A DNA stretch of 64,000 bases from Terebella lapidaria (GCA_949152475.1 OX424561.1:5952001-6016000), one strand, 5' to 3'. Shown: positions 32,301 to 44,985, numbered from the stretch's first letter. Notes: generated from the sequence alone by a model not told the origin. Translations and numbers: made by a program.

Positions 32301-35300
32301 TTTTGAATCAGTGGAGAAACGAAGAAAATAATGTGTTTGTACTCTGGGTCACAGCCACAGGGTTCAACTTGAAAACCAGAAATTCCAAACTGGACATTGA
32401 GCAGCTGGCTGCACGGACAACAAAACGTCAAAATGTTAAAAAACAGAGGAAGTCTGGAAGCAAGCAGACAACACCGGAATCAACTGTCGAGAGCCACGCC
32501 GATGAGGAGAGTGTCCATCTGGTCACCAAGCAACCCCGAGGGAGACACTATCAATATACCCGTACAGGAAAGCTTGTCGAAGACAATGTGGACAAGGTTT
32601 ATCCCTTGCACCATATCAGATGGACAGAGGGCCATAAAAGCAAATTCAATAATGGCATTGTGCTGAAGTTGCGTGTAATTGTTGGGTCTGATAAAACACG
32701 ATGGCTGCAACTGGGGCAAAAAAGCGAAAAGTTTGGAGTCCCCCACTTGGAAGCTACAGATAATCCAGAACATGCTGTGGAGTTCTTCATAACAGGCAAG
32801 AGCACTGATAAAGTAATGATTCATGTCATTGCAAGAGATGATGACACGGAGTACCAGCTTTTCAGTTTGAAAGATCTTGACAGTCATGCGAGGGAACTTT
32901 GTGTTTGGCCTGCAGAAAAAAAAGTCAAGAATAGAATTGAAGTCGTGAGGGAATTCAAAGTTCACCTAACGTTCGGGGAAGATGTTCTGGTCCTGCAAGT
33001 GGTTGATGATAGCGGTGGATTTCTGCATTATGACCAGCAAAAAGACAGAATTACTCTGGGCAGAGAACCACCAGAACCTTTCAAGTTTGGTAAAGCTGTG
33101 CCACTCTATCCTCTAAACTTTTCCTTCCTGGTTGATTACACAAAAGAAATCAATGACATACAACCACCCAAGCAGTACTTGTCTTTGAACTATTATTTCA
33201 ACACAATGCGGAACGGCGATATTGATAAACAGCTGCTGCGAGGTGATGGTGAATTTTCAGCACTGTGTCCGGAAGACAGTAAGGTGAAAAAAAGGACTAA
33301 GGATGATTACCTGGCTGCGGACTATGGTTATTATATCCTGCTAATTGATGAGATGAGAAAAGCCAAGCTCCACATCCTATCTCTACAAGATATTTTGACA
33401 AATCCTGGAAGTGCTTTGGGAGACTACTCAGAGAAACGGAAAAATCTGCTCAACGAGCTCAGGAAGAAACTGGATGAAGCCGACAAAGATGGCAAAGCCA
33501 CATGCTCTTCACATATATTCTCTGAGCTACTGGAAAAGCTGCAAATCAGAAAAGAAGAACAGTTGAACGAAGCCCAGAACGAGCTAGAGTATTTGCTGAA
33601 CAGAAAGAGAAAACGACTGGTGGATGAAGCAGAATTGGAGCTGAAAATAAGTGAGCTGGTTAAAGCTTTGATTTCAGGTCTGTTTCACCTCGATGTCGAA
33701 CGGCTTACTGAAAAGTACAGTACAATCAAAGAAATGCTTGGCACGATACTCCAACAACTGGACAGAGAATTCATCAGCGATTACATTTGTAATGAGGATC
33801 AGTTTGAAGCATTGAAATGGCAGTGTCTTGAGAAGTCTGAGACTTTCAAGATTATACATCAGGTGGTCAAAGATGTACCAGAGACAGGCATTGATGGCAA
33901 GATGGTAGTTGTACGAGTGCAAGGGTCCGAGTCTGGGAAGGAGAGAAAGACATCTCCGGGCAACAGGTTCTACAATACACTGTGCTATGCCAGAGGTGTG
34001 TCTGCTAGAAAGAAATTCAACTTCGAAGTTATCCGAGACTTCGACAACTTCAAGATCAGTGACGTTATGGAGAATGATGTTGCCACGCCAAAGTACCGGA
34101 TGCACAGTCGTCTCCAGCCCAAGGTTTGTGAGTTCAGAGATTCGAGCACTCTGCAGGCTTGTACAGCAGGCAAATACTCAACACCTTGTGAAAATTATGA
34201 AGCCATCCAACCGCCACTGAAATGTAAGCGTTGTTGGCACATTCACAGAGAGACAGTGGATGATGATGATGATTGTGAACAACCGGATGTCTGTGAGTTT
34301 GTCGATCCTAGCAATGGTAGAAGGTGCCAGGCTCTACAAGGCTCTTCTTGTGATGGGTATGATCCACAAGATTCGTCACTGAAGTGTATCAACTGCAAGC
34401 ACTACCACAAAGAAATCAAGGACTACAGTGACTGTAACAAACTACCCTGTATTCTGATCATGGTCAAGAAAGGGAGACTAGGGGACACGTTTCCTGAAAG
34501 CTTTTGTGCTATGGACCTTCGACTCAGTTTTGACAAGATTCCACAACTAACCACTCTAATGCAAGAGCTGGGTCGATTGTGCCGCTATGCTGAGAAACCT
34601 CAGGAAAATGTTGGTCGGGACAACATTGTTGAGTACAGAAGGCTTCCCTATGCATTGATCAGTGCTTCTCTCTGCAAAGAACTGATAGAGGGTCTGAAGT
34701 ATCCGATCCTTTATGGTATATTTGCTGAAAAAAATTCAGTAGATCAGTACGTAAATACAGAGAATTTACGAGGCTTCAAGGCAGCTAAGTCCTGTGCCGA
34801 CCATGGCAACACAGAGAAGCATTACAACCGTGTGCTCCTGGAGGCCGAGCCACAGATTGGCAAGACTGGTGTCTACCTGAAGACCATCAGCATCCTCCGT
34901 CAGAGGATTTGTCCAGATGTCCTTGTGAAAGACGAGGAATCCGACCATGATCCTGTGTCAGCAGACGAGGAAGAAGATGATACTCTGAGTACAAAGACAG
35001 GTCCTGCCAAGCGTACCCCCAGGGAGTTTGGAGTGGAGGATGATGAACTATGGATGTATCCATACTGGAAAGACATGAATACCATGAAGTTCCCAAAATA
35101 TGTCAGTGCTGGGAAGTATGGAGCCACAAAAGGGGCCAAGAAAGTACCCAACAGCAGTCCGAACAAACCAGGAGTACTGCAGGCTACCAAGAGGAAGATC
35201 AACAAAACCAGTGAACCATTTTTAATCTCGAATCTTAGAGCTTATAGCTATGATGACCCAGCACATGCCAGCTGCAAGCTGTGTACCAGTAACACCAAGA

Positions 35301-38300
35301 GTGTACAGATACAGGAGCAAGACTTTGGAGTGAAAGTTAGTGTCCCATGCAAGCGTCAGTACCTGAGGGTTTTACAGAAACTGGTAGATGATGATGATGG
35401 TAATATTCTGAATCATTTCAATTTCAACTCTTGCAACTCGTTATCGATGAGCCTATCTCAAGAAGGCATGACTACCGGTACAATGAAACCAACGCCTCCA
35501 GAGCGAACTCTGGAATCCTGGATCTTCATTCCTTCATACAAGAGAGCCACCACCGCTACTGTCAATTACCGCCATACAATGGTACAGGGTGATGATCAAC
35601 GGGGATGTTACTATGTGCAAGTTTTAGTTGTGCGAGAAGAGGACTTCAATGCCTATCACTCTGTGTGGGGGTCTACTCATGCAATCATTCAACTGCCTCA
35701 TCACATTGAAAACTGTGAGGCAACTGTTGATAAAGGGATCGGCTATGCTCGATTGTTCATCCAGAAGTTTGCGGAGACCTATCGTCTACCCTACGTCTTC
35801 ATGCTAGATGACAACATCACATGTGTGAGGGAGGTTGTCACACAGAAGCACCCAGAAGGGGAGATGGATGTGCTAGTACGGGATGAACAAACACTTCGCA
35901 TGAAGGAGGTGCCCTTGTTTCGTGTGCTCAAGCATTTGGAGAGTCAGTTCCTGGACCCCAGGAAACCCACCAGGGTACCATATGACCCATGTCTAGACAC
36001 GAGGTGCCAGTCAAATGAGGCGTACACCGGACCCGCAGACTGGTACGCTGCTCTCGGCTGCTTGAAGGAACGGAAGGGTACTGGTCGTGCAGTACACCCA
36101 CACAAGAAAACCAATGTGTACTCATTGGTGCTACTCAACGTGGACCTCCTCAGGGACAGAGGAATTCAATACCAGCCCACAGAGAGCAGGGAAGATGTGG
36201 AATTGTACAGGGAATGCGATGGCGAGGGCCTCTGGGTGTGCAAGTACAACCGCTTTGTACTGCGAAAGCTCAAGATGAGATCAGAAATTGTACAGCTTCT
36301 GTATTACTGGAAGGACACGGATACTCTACAGAAACGCCTGAAAAGTACGAAAGTGACTGATGAACGACTTGTTCGCGGGATTCGAATCAGATATCCTCCT
36401 TCAAGAACAGAAGAATTGCCAGCCAAAAAACAAGTATCTGACATTTGTCAGACCTTCAGAAAAGTCAAGAATGGCTCGACCCATTTGCTAATATATGCTG
36501 GCAAACTTGAGAAACTGCACAAGGAACTGCAGAATTACTTTTGTAATACAACAGGAATTGGAGGATATGGCGAACATCTTTTGATGTTCGATGCCAAGCT
36601 CTGTCTAGCCGCCAAACTGAAATCCTGTCAGGACTTCAGGAGCCAAGTGGTGGACAAGTTGTTCGTCAATGTTGAAAAGTTTGAGGTGTTCACCAGCCAC
36701 CAGATCCAAGACTTCGTGGTACCTCATGTGGTGGCTTACATCAAGGGCCAGAGTAAGTTGCAAACTTTGAATTGACAAAAGTAACATGTTTCAATATTTC
36801 GAGAAGTTTAAGTTTTGTTTACAAGGTTACAGCCTATTTTCAATACATGTATTGCATGTTACCATGGTTACATGAGTAGTGTCTGAAAATGTGACTGAAA
36901 ATGTGACTTTTTGTCTTGCAGTTCAGAATCCGTGCGACAGAGCAAAAGAACCAAACACAGTGATTCCTGGAGTCATCATGTTGAAAACAAACACAAAGCG
37001 GAAGGCCAGTACAGGCAAAGACATTGATGATCATGGCAGTGATGGCAAAGAGGATCAGCCGGAATTCGGCAAAGATTTGGATCGCCAGCGATCACCTCCA
37101 CACAGCAACGACACAACTGAGGATGAAATGGGACCATCTCCACCCAGAAGGAGGGAGACTTCGGACAAACAACAGCCGAAACAGGACGGCATGGATGTGC
37201 CACCAGAAAGCGAGGCTGAAGTGAAATCCGAGAGTCCAATCGCTCCTATTGATGCTCAACATCAAGAAATGCAGGTGGAGCATATGGATGTTGATATCAC
37301 TTCACCGGTACAGTCCATGGATGAGGGAGTGATAGCTGCCAATACAAATAGCAATCTGGAACAGGATGATGGAATGGTTACCGCTGATGGCACACCAGGC
37401 ATGGGTTCAGGATCTGCTTTAGCAGGACTGCAAGACCAGCCAGACGATGATGGAGACAAACAAATGTCAGATGCCACAATGGAGAATGCAGGACAATCAG
37501 CTCAAAACATCAGTGTAGAACTTGCCAGTATTGAGAGATACTTACCGTCTGGTGATGCACAGTCTAGAGATGATCCCAGTGCCCAGCAATCGCCAGCTAC
37601 ATACCGAATGAGTCGTGGTTTGGAGCTGAAAGCCTCAGACATTCAGCTGCTCTCGTCATCCGCACCAGAACGTCCTGCAGGTGGCACGCGTGAGGAATCA
37701 GACGGTGAGGAGTTACTGGTCGGAGATTACATACATGTGATTGATGATGATGGCGATGCGGATGGTACATCTGGTATGCCAATCTATATCAGTGACAGAG
37801 ATTCTGATGATGATTATATCTGGGAATAGTATAACGAGTAACACTGATAATGACCAGTACTCTTATATGTATAATAGTGTATTGTAGGCATATGTAAATT
37901 GTATATATCATGTACAGGTTTATTATGTGTACTTGTACAAATGTAAGGGCAGAGGAATTTTATCGAAAGTTACCACACAAAAATGTCATCTGGTAGACAG
38001 CAGTAAAATGTATCGAAAAACATGCATCGTTACCATTTCCAGTGAAATGTCAGTCACTGCATTCTAACCTACAACCAAACAATCCTCCAGACAATGAGGC
38101 TGCTTCCAATATTGAAGAACATTTTGCGAGTTTCTGGCGTAACATCACGGAAGAGGAACATCGGAAATTTGCAGATGCTGTGGTGGCCCAGTACCCAGAA
38201 TACTTCATGAGTCCACCGCGAACACCTCCACACAGTGATGACACGACCGAGGATGAGATGGAACCCTCTCCACCCAAAAGGAGGAAGACCTCGGATGAAC

Positions 38301-41059
38301 AACCGAAGCCGGGTGGATCAAGTGAACCAGAGTCTGGAAATGGGAGTGGGTCCGGTCTATCATCCAGAGGACCTGAAATATCTGGCCCAAATCCACATTC
38401 AGGAGAGCAGGTATTGTATTCCTATTTGTTCATGTACTTTAGTTCGGCTCTGTGTTCATGATATTTGATATGGTTTTACAGACATTTCAGTTCAGCTGAT
38501 GGAGTATGCATTGAAATAGAAAAGGAAAGCTGATCGATTGAGTAAAAATCTGATTTGTTCACCAGGTTATCATGCATACATGCATGTAGATGTCTAACTC
38601 ATGGGCTTGTTATTCTCTTCTCCTCGGCATGACCGGTACAGCTGCTGTCGGACTCTGATGATTCGGGAAGTCTGAGTGATTCTATTCTATCCACCAATGC
38701 TCGTCGGCCAGCCATGAGTCTTCCTCGGAGGAAGATCAGCCAGCGTCAAAACGACTCTGACACAGATAGTGACTCCATTCTGTCTCCAGTGCAGCGAAGA
38801 CAAGCTGTTGTCCATCAACATTCATTATCATCCAGTCCACGTAATCCAACATCAGTCAGTCGACTGAGGCCAGTCATAGAGCGAAATAATACACCATTAG
38901 TCATCTCACAAAGTCCAGGCGCAGTGCAACCAAGTTCACCAATTGTCACTTCACAGAGGCCAGCAGCAGTGCGAGGGAGTTCACCGATAGTCATCTCACA
39001 AAGGCCAGATGCAGTGCGACCGAGTTCATCATTATTCATCTCACAGAGGCCAGGCGCAGTGTGGACAAGTTCGTCATTAGTCATCTCACAAAGTCCAGGC
39101 GCAGTGCGACCAAGTTCACCAATTGTCACTTCACAGAGGCAAGCAGCAGTGCGAGGGAGTTCACCGATAGTCATCTCACAAAGGCCAGATGCAGTGCGAC
39201 CGAGTTCATCATTAGTCAACTCACAAAGGCCAGGCGCAGTGCGACCAAGTTCACCAATTGTCACTTCACTGAGGCAAGCAGCAGTGCGAGGGAGTTCACC
39301 GAGTTCATCATTAGTCATCCCACAGAGGCCAGGCGAAGTGCGGACGAGTTCATCATTAGTCAACTCACAAAGGCAAGGCGCAGTGCGACCGAGTTCGTCA
39401 TTAGTCGACTCACAAAGGCCAGGCACAGTGCGACCGAGTTCATCATTAATCAACTCACGAAGGCCGTGCGCAGTGCGACCAAGTTCACCAATTGTCACTT
39501 CACTGAGGCAAGCAGCAGTGCGAGGGAGTTCATTGAGTTCATCAGTAGTCATCCCACAGAGGCCAGGCGCAGTGCGGACGAGTTCATCATTAGTCAACTC
39601 ACAAAGGCAAGGCGCAGTGCGACCGAGTTCGTCATTAGTCGACTCACAAAGGCCAGGCACAGTGCGACCGAGTTCATCATTAGTCAACTCACAAAGGCCA
39701 GGTGCAGTGCGACCGAGTTCATCATTAGTCAACTCACAAAGGCCAGGTGCAGTGCGACCGAGTTCATCATTAGTCATCTCACAGAGGCCAGGCGCAGTGC
39801 GGACGAGTTCATCATTAGTCGACTCACAAAGGCCAGGCACAGTGCGACCGAGTTCATCATTAATAATCTCACAAAGGCCAGGCGCAGTGCGACCGAGTTC
39901 ATCATTAATTAACTCACAAAGGCCAGGCGCAGTGCGACCGAGTTCATCATTAGTCAACTCACAAAGGCCAGGCGCAGTGCGACCAAGTTCATCATTAGTC
40001 AACTCACAAAGGCCAGGCGCAGTGCGGCCGAGTTCACCAATAGTGCGACAGAATCCATCCACAGCCCCTCCACCAATGATTGCAGTGAGAGAACCTTTGG
40101 GTAATCCAGGAGGGTCAGGACAGGACTCGACCTTGGCTGACACAGGGACATCAGCAGATCCCTCCACATCAGCAGCTAGCAGGTATTCCTACTCAGCCAT
40201 GCCTATTTTAATTAATGAACGAGTATAAAAAATCTGATGACTAATGTGAATCATGTGAATATTTCGCCGGTACAGATATATATTTCAATTATGTGTTTTT
40301 TATATGTGCAGGGCACCCAGGGCAGGAGGTGTAGTCCAGAATGAGGCTCATGGTAAGTTTACCGAAAAATCTAAATGCAATGCGATAATTGACATGACAG
40401 ATTATTCTGGATAATTTTTTGGTGATATTTTTTTGGAGCACACTGACAAATCTTCTTATATCTCTCAGTATCAAACGCGAGTACGAGCAGCCAGAGCGAA
40501 CCGACCAATTCAGCCGATCAGCTAAATCTGTCTCCGACGCGGAGACTACAATTGAATAATTTTGTGGTCTTCAATAGAAGGTAATCGTACAACTCTTATA
40601 TATCATGATTATCACTGTTTATCAATTATTTGATTCACAGAAGTATCCATTCTGTTTGTGATGTTACTTTGCAAATGGCCATATATGTATGTTATGTTAT
40701 AGTGATCATGAAAATATTGTCATTTAATATATTCTTTGAATCGAATTTAAGCCATGTTTTGCAGAACGAAAAAGTCTCGTCCTCTGGAGCCAAATATGAA
40801 GTTGAGGAAAACAGACAGCATAACTTTGAACCCAGATTCAAGGTAAATGATTATTGTGTACATGTACATACAAAATGGCTTCCTTCCATCACGTTAAATA
40901 CTCATTTATGTTAGTGGCAATGTCAGAATTTTATTCTGTGAACAGTAGAAGCATTGTCTAAAAGGCATCATATTGTTTTCACGTTGCAGTGAATCCTGGA
41001 TGGACGGGAACAGATTGGCAGAACTATTGAGAGAACACAACATCAAATCACTGAAATGA
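29331..41059 (+). CDS. GREB1-like: permuted SF2 helicase plus glycosyltransferase-like protein
   Basis: Coding exons: 29331-29441 (tentative first), 31613-36752, then either 36922-37829 (stop) or 38043-38410, 38642-40182, 40312-40352, 40469-40580, 40765-40842, 40990-41059 (stop). Phases agree: 36752 ends in phase 1 and both 36922 and 38043 enter in phase 1. In the 1713-codon exon (numbered from 31613), DEGH at about 188 looks like helicase motif II and VTATG at about 246 like motif III. A coiled-coil stretch spans about 590-730. Two Cys/His modules follow at about 839 and 894. Then come GDTFP at 957, QELGRLCRY at 984 (motif VI-like) and EAEPQIGKTGVYL at about 1083 (motif I). The order II-III-...-VI-I is a circular permutation, as described for GREB1. 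WIFIPSYKRA (about 1303), MLDDN (about 1399) and the LLNVDL block match the GREB1 glycosyltransferase-like domain. Vertebrate GREB1 is a nuclear transcription coregulator; that this protein acts the same way is inference. Upstream exons may be missing. Confidence 0.85.
29873..31366. repeat. partial duplication of foldback plus flanking exon piece
   Basis: Near-identical to 26382-29365 minus the 27399-28879 insertion. It lacks the first 413 bp of the foldback's left arm and extends past its right end through the same 92-bp flank and the first 35 bp of the 29331 exon. Identity then stops abruptly, so the exon copy (about 31332-31366) runs to a stop and lacks its donor. It lies in the intron between 29441 and 31613. 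Confidence 0.88.
38900..40045 (+). repeat. 45-bp coding minisatellite (about 25 units)
   Basis: Tandem 15-residue repeats of the form SSSLVNSQRPGAVRP within the exon 38642-40182. About 25 units can be counted in the translation. A larger block (a short SSP/SSL insert followed by four units ending VRT, VRP, VRP) occurs twice, at about 39295-39470 and 39530-39700, so higher-order duplication is recent. The product is proline-, serine- and arginine-rich and probably disordered. The 45-bp period keeps other frames open too. Confidence 0.92.
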
Positions 41060-41572
41060 CCAGATTGTGTGTACATGTACATTGTACATATGTTTTTGTT
41101 CTATATTTGCCATATGTTGTTATGCCTTAAAGGTTTCAGTTATTGTGAGGATAACAGATGTTTTTTTTTCCAGATGTTGTTACAAACATAATATTTTCTG
41201 CTTAATTTATTTGTACATACATTGTATAGAGTTATTTACATAGACTTTTATGACTCCAATTATGAAATTTACATGCATTCCTTAATTTTCTTTCCAAAAA
41301 GGAATTATGTAAACTGGGTCAGCATCTCAAAGCACCCATATGTTGTCAGCATATCTGTTATAGTCGTGCATGATATAAATGTGATCTCTATATTAATGGA
41401 ATAATTTATAAGGAAAATATTTTAATAGATATGGTTTTGTGAATATGAAATATCAGTATGGCATTTTAATTGATTACCTTTTATGCATTTTATACAAAGA
41501 TATTATTTTATGGGGAAGAGAAACAATATGCTATGCAACAGGTATTGTAGTACTGGGCATTTTATCTCGTAC
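41060..41572. other. 3' UTR and spacer
   Basis: AT-rich sequence after the stop at 41059, probably including the long-isoform 3' UTR. No further exon was seen. Confidence 0.4.
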
Positions 41573-41580
41573 CATAATAC

Positions 41581-41893
41581 CATAGACATAGAAGAGAGAT
41601 GGACTGCCAACTTGACCTCAGTGACCTTGAGCTTGTGACCAGAGGAACATGGGTACTTTATTTCCGGTTTGAAGTTTCATGGGAAAATTGAATTGTCAAA
41701 ATACGTCGAATACCGTACGTGACGTCAACACGCTGAGGATCGTCAGGAATGAACAATGGCAATAGGACGTTATACGTTGACAACGGAAGTGTAACTACCA
41801 TCTTCCTCTGACCTTTTGTGACCTCAAGCTCAATGACTAGAAACAGAGAGGGTGATATCGGAGTTGGCAGTCCATCTCTCTTCTATGTCTATG
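41581..41893. mobile_element. hAT-like MITE with 8-bp target duplication
   Basis: 313 bp with long terminal inverted repeats (CATAGACATAGAAGAGAGAT then GGACTGCCAACT, and its complement). It is flanked by CATAATAC at 41573-41580 and 41894-41901. An 8-bp target duplication is characteristic of hAT transposons. It has no coding capacity. Confidence 0.85.
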
Positions 41894-42249
41894 CATAATA
41901 CCTTACAATGTACATGTGTACTTCTTATCATTGGATCCAAGAAATCAAGTGAATCTTGTTTCTGCATCTTGTTACATAGCTGTATATCATGCATTTATAA
42001 TGTAATCATTATTTTTTATTGTTTATCTTAATATTATCGTTTACATTTGAATGATTAAACATGAATGCTCGAATACATAAATGCTTGAATTTTGCTCATA
42101 TTTTATGCTCAAGTTAGATAAGATGGCATGCTAAATATATGTAGAGTATATGTTTATTATGTTGCACATTTGACTGAAATGTGGATTTGGAAATGATAAT
42201 GACAATCCTGTGAGCCTGAGATAAATATATATCTGTTAATCACTGACTT

Positions 42250-43470
42250 CCCATTTTTATGCCGTGGTTTTGCATGTTTTTCGACTTTAAAAATCATTTT
42301 CTCAAAAACTGTCTGATCAGTTTTGAGATTTTAGTTTCAAAATATTCCCCTCATGTATTATTATGATTTATCACATGAAACCGTGTTTAACAGTGGCATA
42401 AATCCATCGCATATATTTCATATTTAACACGTGTAATAAAGCGGAGCGTAACCATGGGGACATTACGTCATTACGCACTATCCAATTTAATAAACTTGCC
42501 AAGAAAAGCAAAAGTTCTTTGGCTCGTGTAAAAAATTTGATATCAAATGGGCACTCATTTAAGATCCTCTATATATTCGATGCTCTTGAATCGCCGGTCT
42601 GCGTGTGGCGGCCATTTTGATTTTTTCCACGGAGCCCAAATAGGACTTTCCCATGCTAAAGTCTCCTATGCTTTATAATGGGTCACATTGTTCCTCATAT
42701 CTCACTTAATATTGAGATTAGAGACTAGGAATCAATTGTGGACATATAGGAAATGATATATGCTGAATATTCTCGTGACCTCGAATTTGACCTTTGACCT
42801 CATTTTCAAGGTCAGAGCACAAATTATCTCCCTCAATATCAACTTTACAGCTGAGGAATCAATTGTGGACATATAGGAAGTGATATATATGCCGGATATT
42901 CTGATGACCTTGAATTTGGCCTTTGACCTCATCATATTCAAGGCCAGAGCACAAAATGGCTAATATCTCGCTTATTATTCACTCTTCAGCTTGGGAATCA
43001 ATTGTGAACATATAAGAAATGATATATGCTGAATATTATGGTGACCTTGAATATGACCTTTGACCTCATTTTCAAAGTCAAGGCACAAAATTGCTAATAT
43101 TTAGCTTATTATCACCTTTACAGCTTAGGAATCAATTGTGGACATATAGGAAATGATATATGCCGAATATTCTGATGACCTTGAATTTGACTTTTGACCT
43201 CATTTTCAAGGTCAGAGCACAAAATGGCTAATATCTCGCTTATAATTTACTTTACAGCTTGGGAATCAAATGTGGACAATTTAGAAATGACCTCTGACCT
43301 CATTTTCAACGTCAGAGAGCAAAATGGAACTTATTGTCAAATTTACAGCTTAGAAATCAATTTTGGACATATAGGAAATGATACATGCTGAATATTCTTG
43401 TGACCTTGAAGTTACCGGACCATCGGTCCGATCACCTGTTGGCTAGCCGGTAAGCTACAGGTCCCTTGGG
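42250..43470 (+). mobile_element. Helentron-like relative with about 130-bp internal tandem array
   Basis: Shares body phrases with 27399-28879 (CTGTCTGATCAGTTTTGAGA at about 42310; GCGGCCATTTTGA at about 42608). It ends near 43470 with TTACCGGACCATCGGTCCG, GCTAGCCGGTAA and a terminal hairpin GGTCCCTTGGGCC. From about 42690 to 43400 it holds roughly six units of about 130 bp around GGAATCAATTGTGGACATA, each carrying a TGACCTTGA and/or TCAAGGTCA motif. The 5' boundary is uncertain. Confidence 0.6.
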
Positions 43471-44040
43471 CCTATGTTTTCAGCTCAATTCATTAAAGAA
43501 AGAACCTTCAGTGTCTGAATGGATACAGATAAACCCTCTTCTAGTATTGTACACTCATAGGGAATAAAATATGACCTCCAAAATAGTTGCCCCAGATTTG
43601 ACCTTATTATGACCTCTAGAAGTGAAAATTACAATGATACAATATAAATATAGATATTTTCTGACAGGAAGTCTTATTTTACATGCTACATTGATCTCTG
43701 TGGAGTACATAGAAATCTTATATAGACACGGATGTCTTAACATGTTTGGGAGGGGTCTTGTCTTACAGGGACCACTGTACATGTATAATTCATTCAAAGC
43801 CACCACAACATTCATTATATTCACCATATGTAAAAAAATAATTGAGCGGACATCAAAAACAAGTCTGAAGTTTGCTACAACCCTGAACAAATCGTTTTGT
43901 GAGTCGTATACAACATTGTTATTACAACACGTGTCCTGCATTACGTGTAATTTCACAACAGTTTCCCTCTATGATATCATGAGTAGTTCGACAAAATGAA
44001 CAAGTGAACAATATCATAGTAGCATACCTATATTATACTA
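43471..44040. other. no gene seen
   Basis: AT-rich spacer. It contains a lone end of the GGGACCACTGTA MITE family at about 43770. The open frames here have no recognisable motifs. Confidence 0.4.
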
Positions 44041-44608
44041 TACTCTGATTTTTCTAACTTGTTTACACCGGTTTTTGACGATATCTTTGCGATGCTAAAT
44101 GGTATTGTTCTATAACTTGGCATATTTCACCTCGGAGACAAACGGCAATTTTCTACCAAATTTCAGACTTCTATCGCAATAATTGAAGAAGTTGGCAATT
44201 TACCCCTATGTTAAATTTCAACCAAAAACGGGATCTCGAGAATCTGAGCTTATTCGAGGATTTGATCCTGTTTACATCCACCAGGATTCAAAGTATTGTT
44301 GTGATTTTAGACCCGATGACACATTGGGGGTGTATTCTACACAAACATGTTGATTTTGAAAGATTGCACTACTACAAAACCGCGCACATACACGAAACTA
44401 TGCGCGAACCCATAAAGTAAATGACAGGGCTAAATTAACATAGGGGTAGATTGCCAACTTTTTCAATTTTTCTGATAAAAGTCTGAAATTCGGTAAATAA
44501 TTGCCGTTTGACTCCCAGGTGAAATATGCCAAGTTTTAGAACGATAGCATTTAGCATCGCAAAAGTATCAGCGAAAAACTATGTAAATGAGTTAGAAAAA
44601 TCAGAGTA
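44041..44608. mobile_element. TA-flanked long-TIR element, copy 1
   Basis: Ends TACTCTGATTTTTCTAACTT and its complement, with TA on each side (44039-44040, 44609-44610). The inverted arms are about 180 bp. A second copy with the same ends and interior lies at 59913-61216. A TA target fits Tc1/mariner-type mobilisation (inference). Confidence 0.78.
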
Positions 44609-44985
44609 TACCAGTAGATTGCAAAACAAGATGTCATACATATTACTGGTAACCAGTCGACAGTGAAACACTTGGAATAAGATTCCATTTGAATACCCTG
44701 CAGTGGAACAGAGATTGCTCAATACCTAGCTGGTTTTCTTTTGTTCATAATTTTATTGGATTGCATGCAATGGGAGCTGTGATAATGGGTCTGAATAGGA
44801 AATGTAACCTTGTCGCCCATAGGGAGAGAAACCATAGTTAAATTTTGAAGAAATATAATATGGTTGTTTTTTACTCACGATACACATAGTATAGGAAGAC
44901 ATATGACCTTCAAATTGGTGGCCTTGAACTCGACCTCGGATGACCTTGAAGTCAAGTAATGTCTATTTCAGCTCAGTTAATTGTA

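Noticed and set aside
34887..36138. Minus-strand open frames opposite the GREB1-like exon
   Set aside because: Antisense shadows of a long, well-supported exon.
38815..40167. 450-aa open frame on the minus strand and a 283-aa frame in another plus frame (39061-39912) over the minisatellite
   Set aside because: They exist because a 45-bp repeat keeps several frames free of stops. Splice sites and flanking phase support only the frame of the 38642-40182 exon.
42250..43470. Array of real enhancers assumed from TGACCTTGA motifs
   Set aside because: The motifs are part of a transposon repeat unit, so their density alone does not show regulatory function; kept only as a testable finding.
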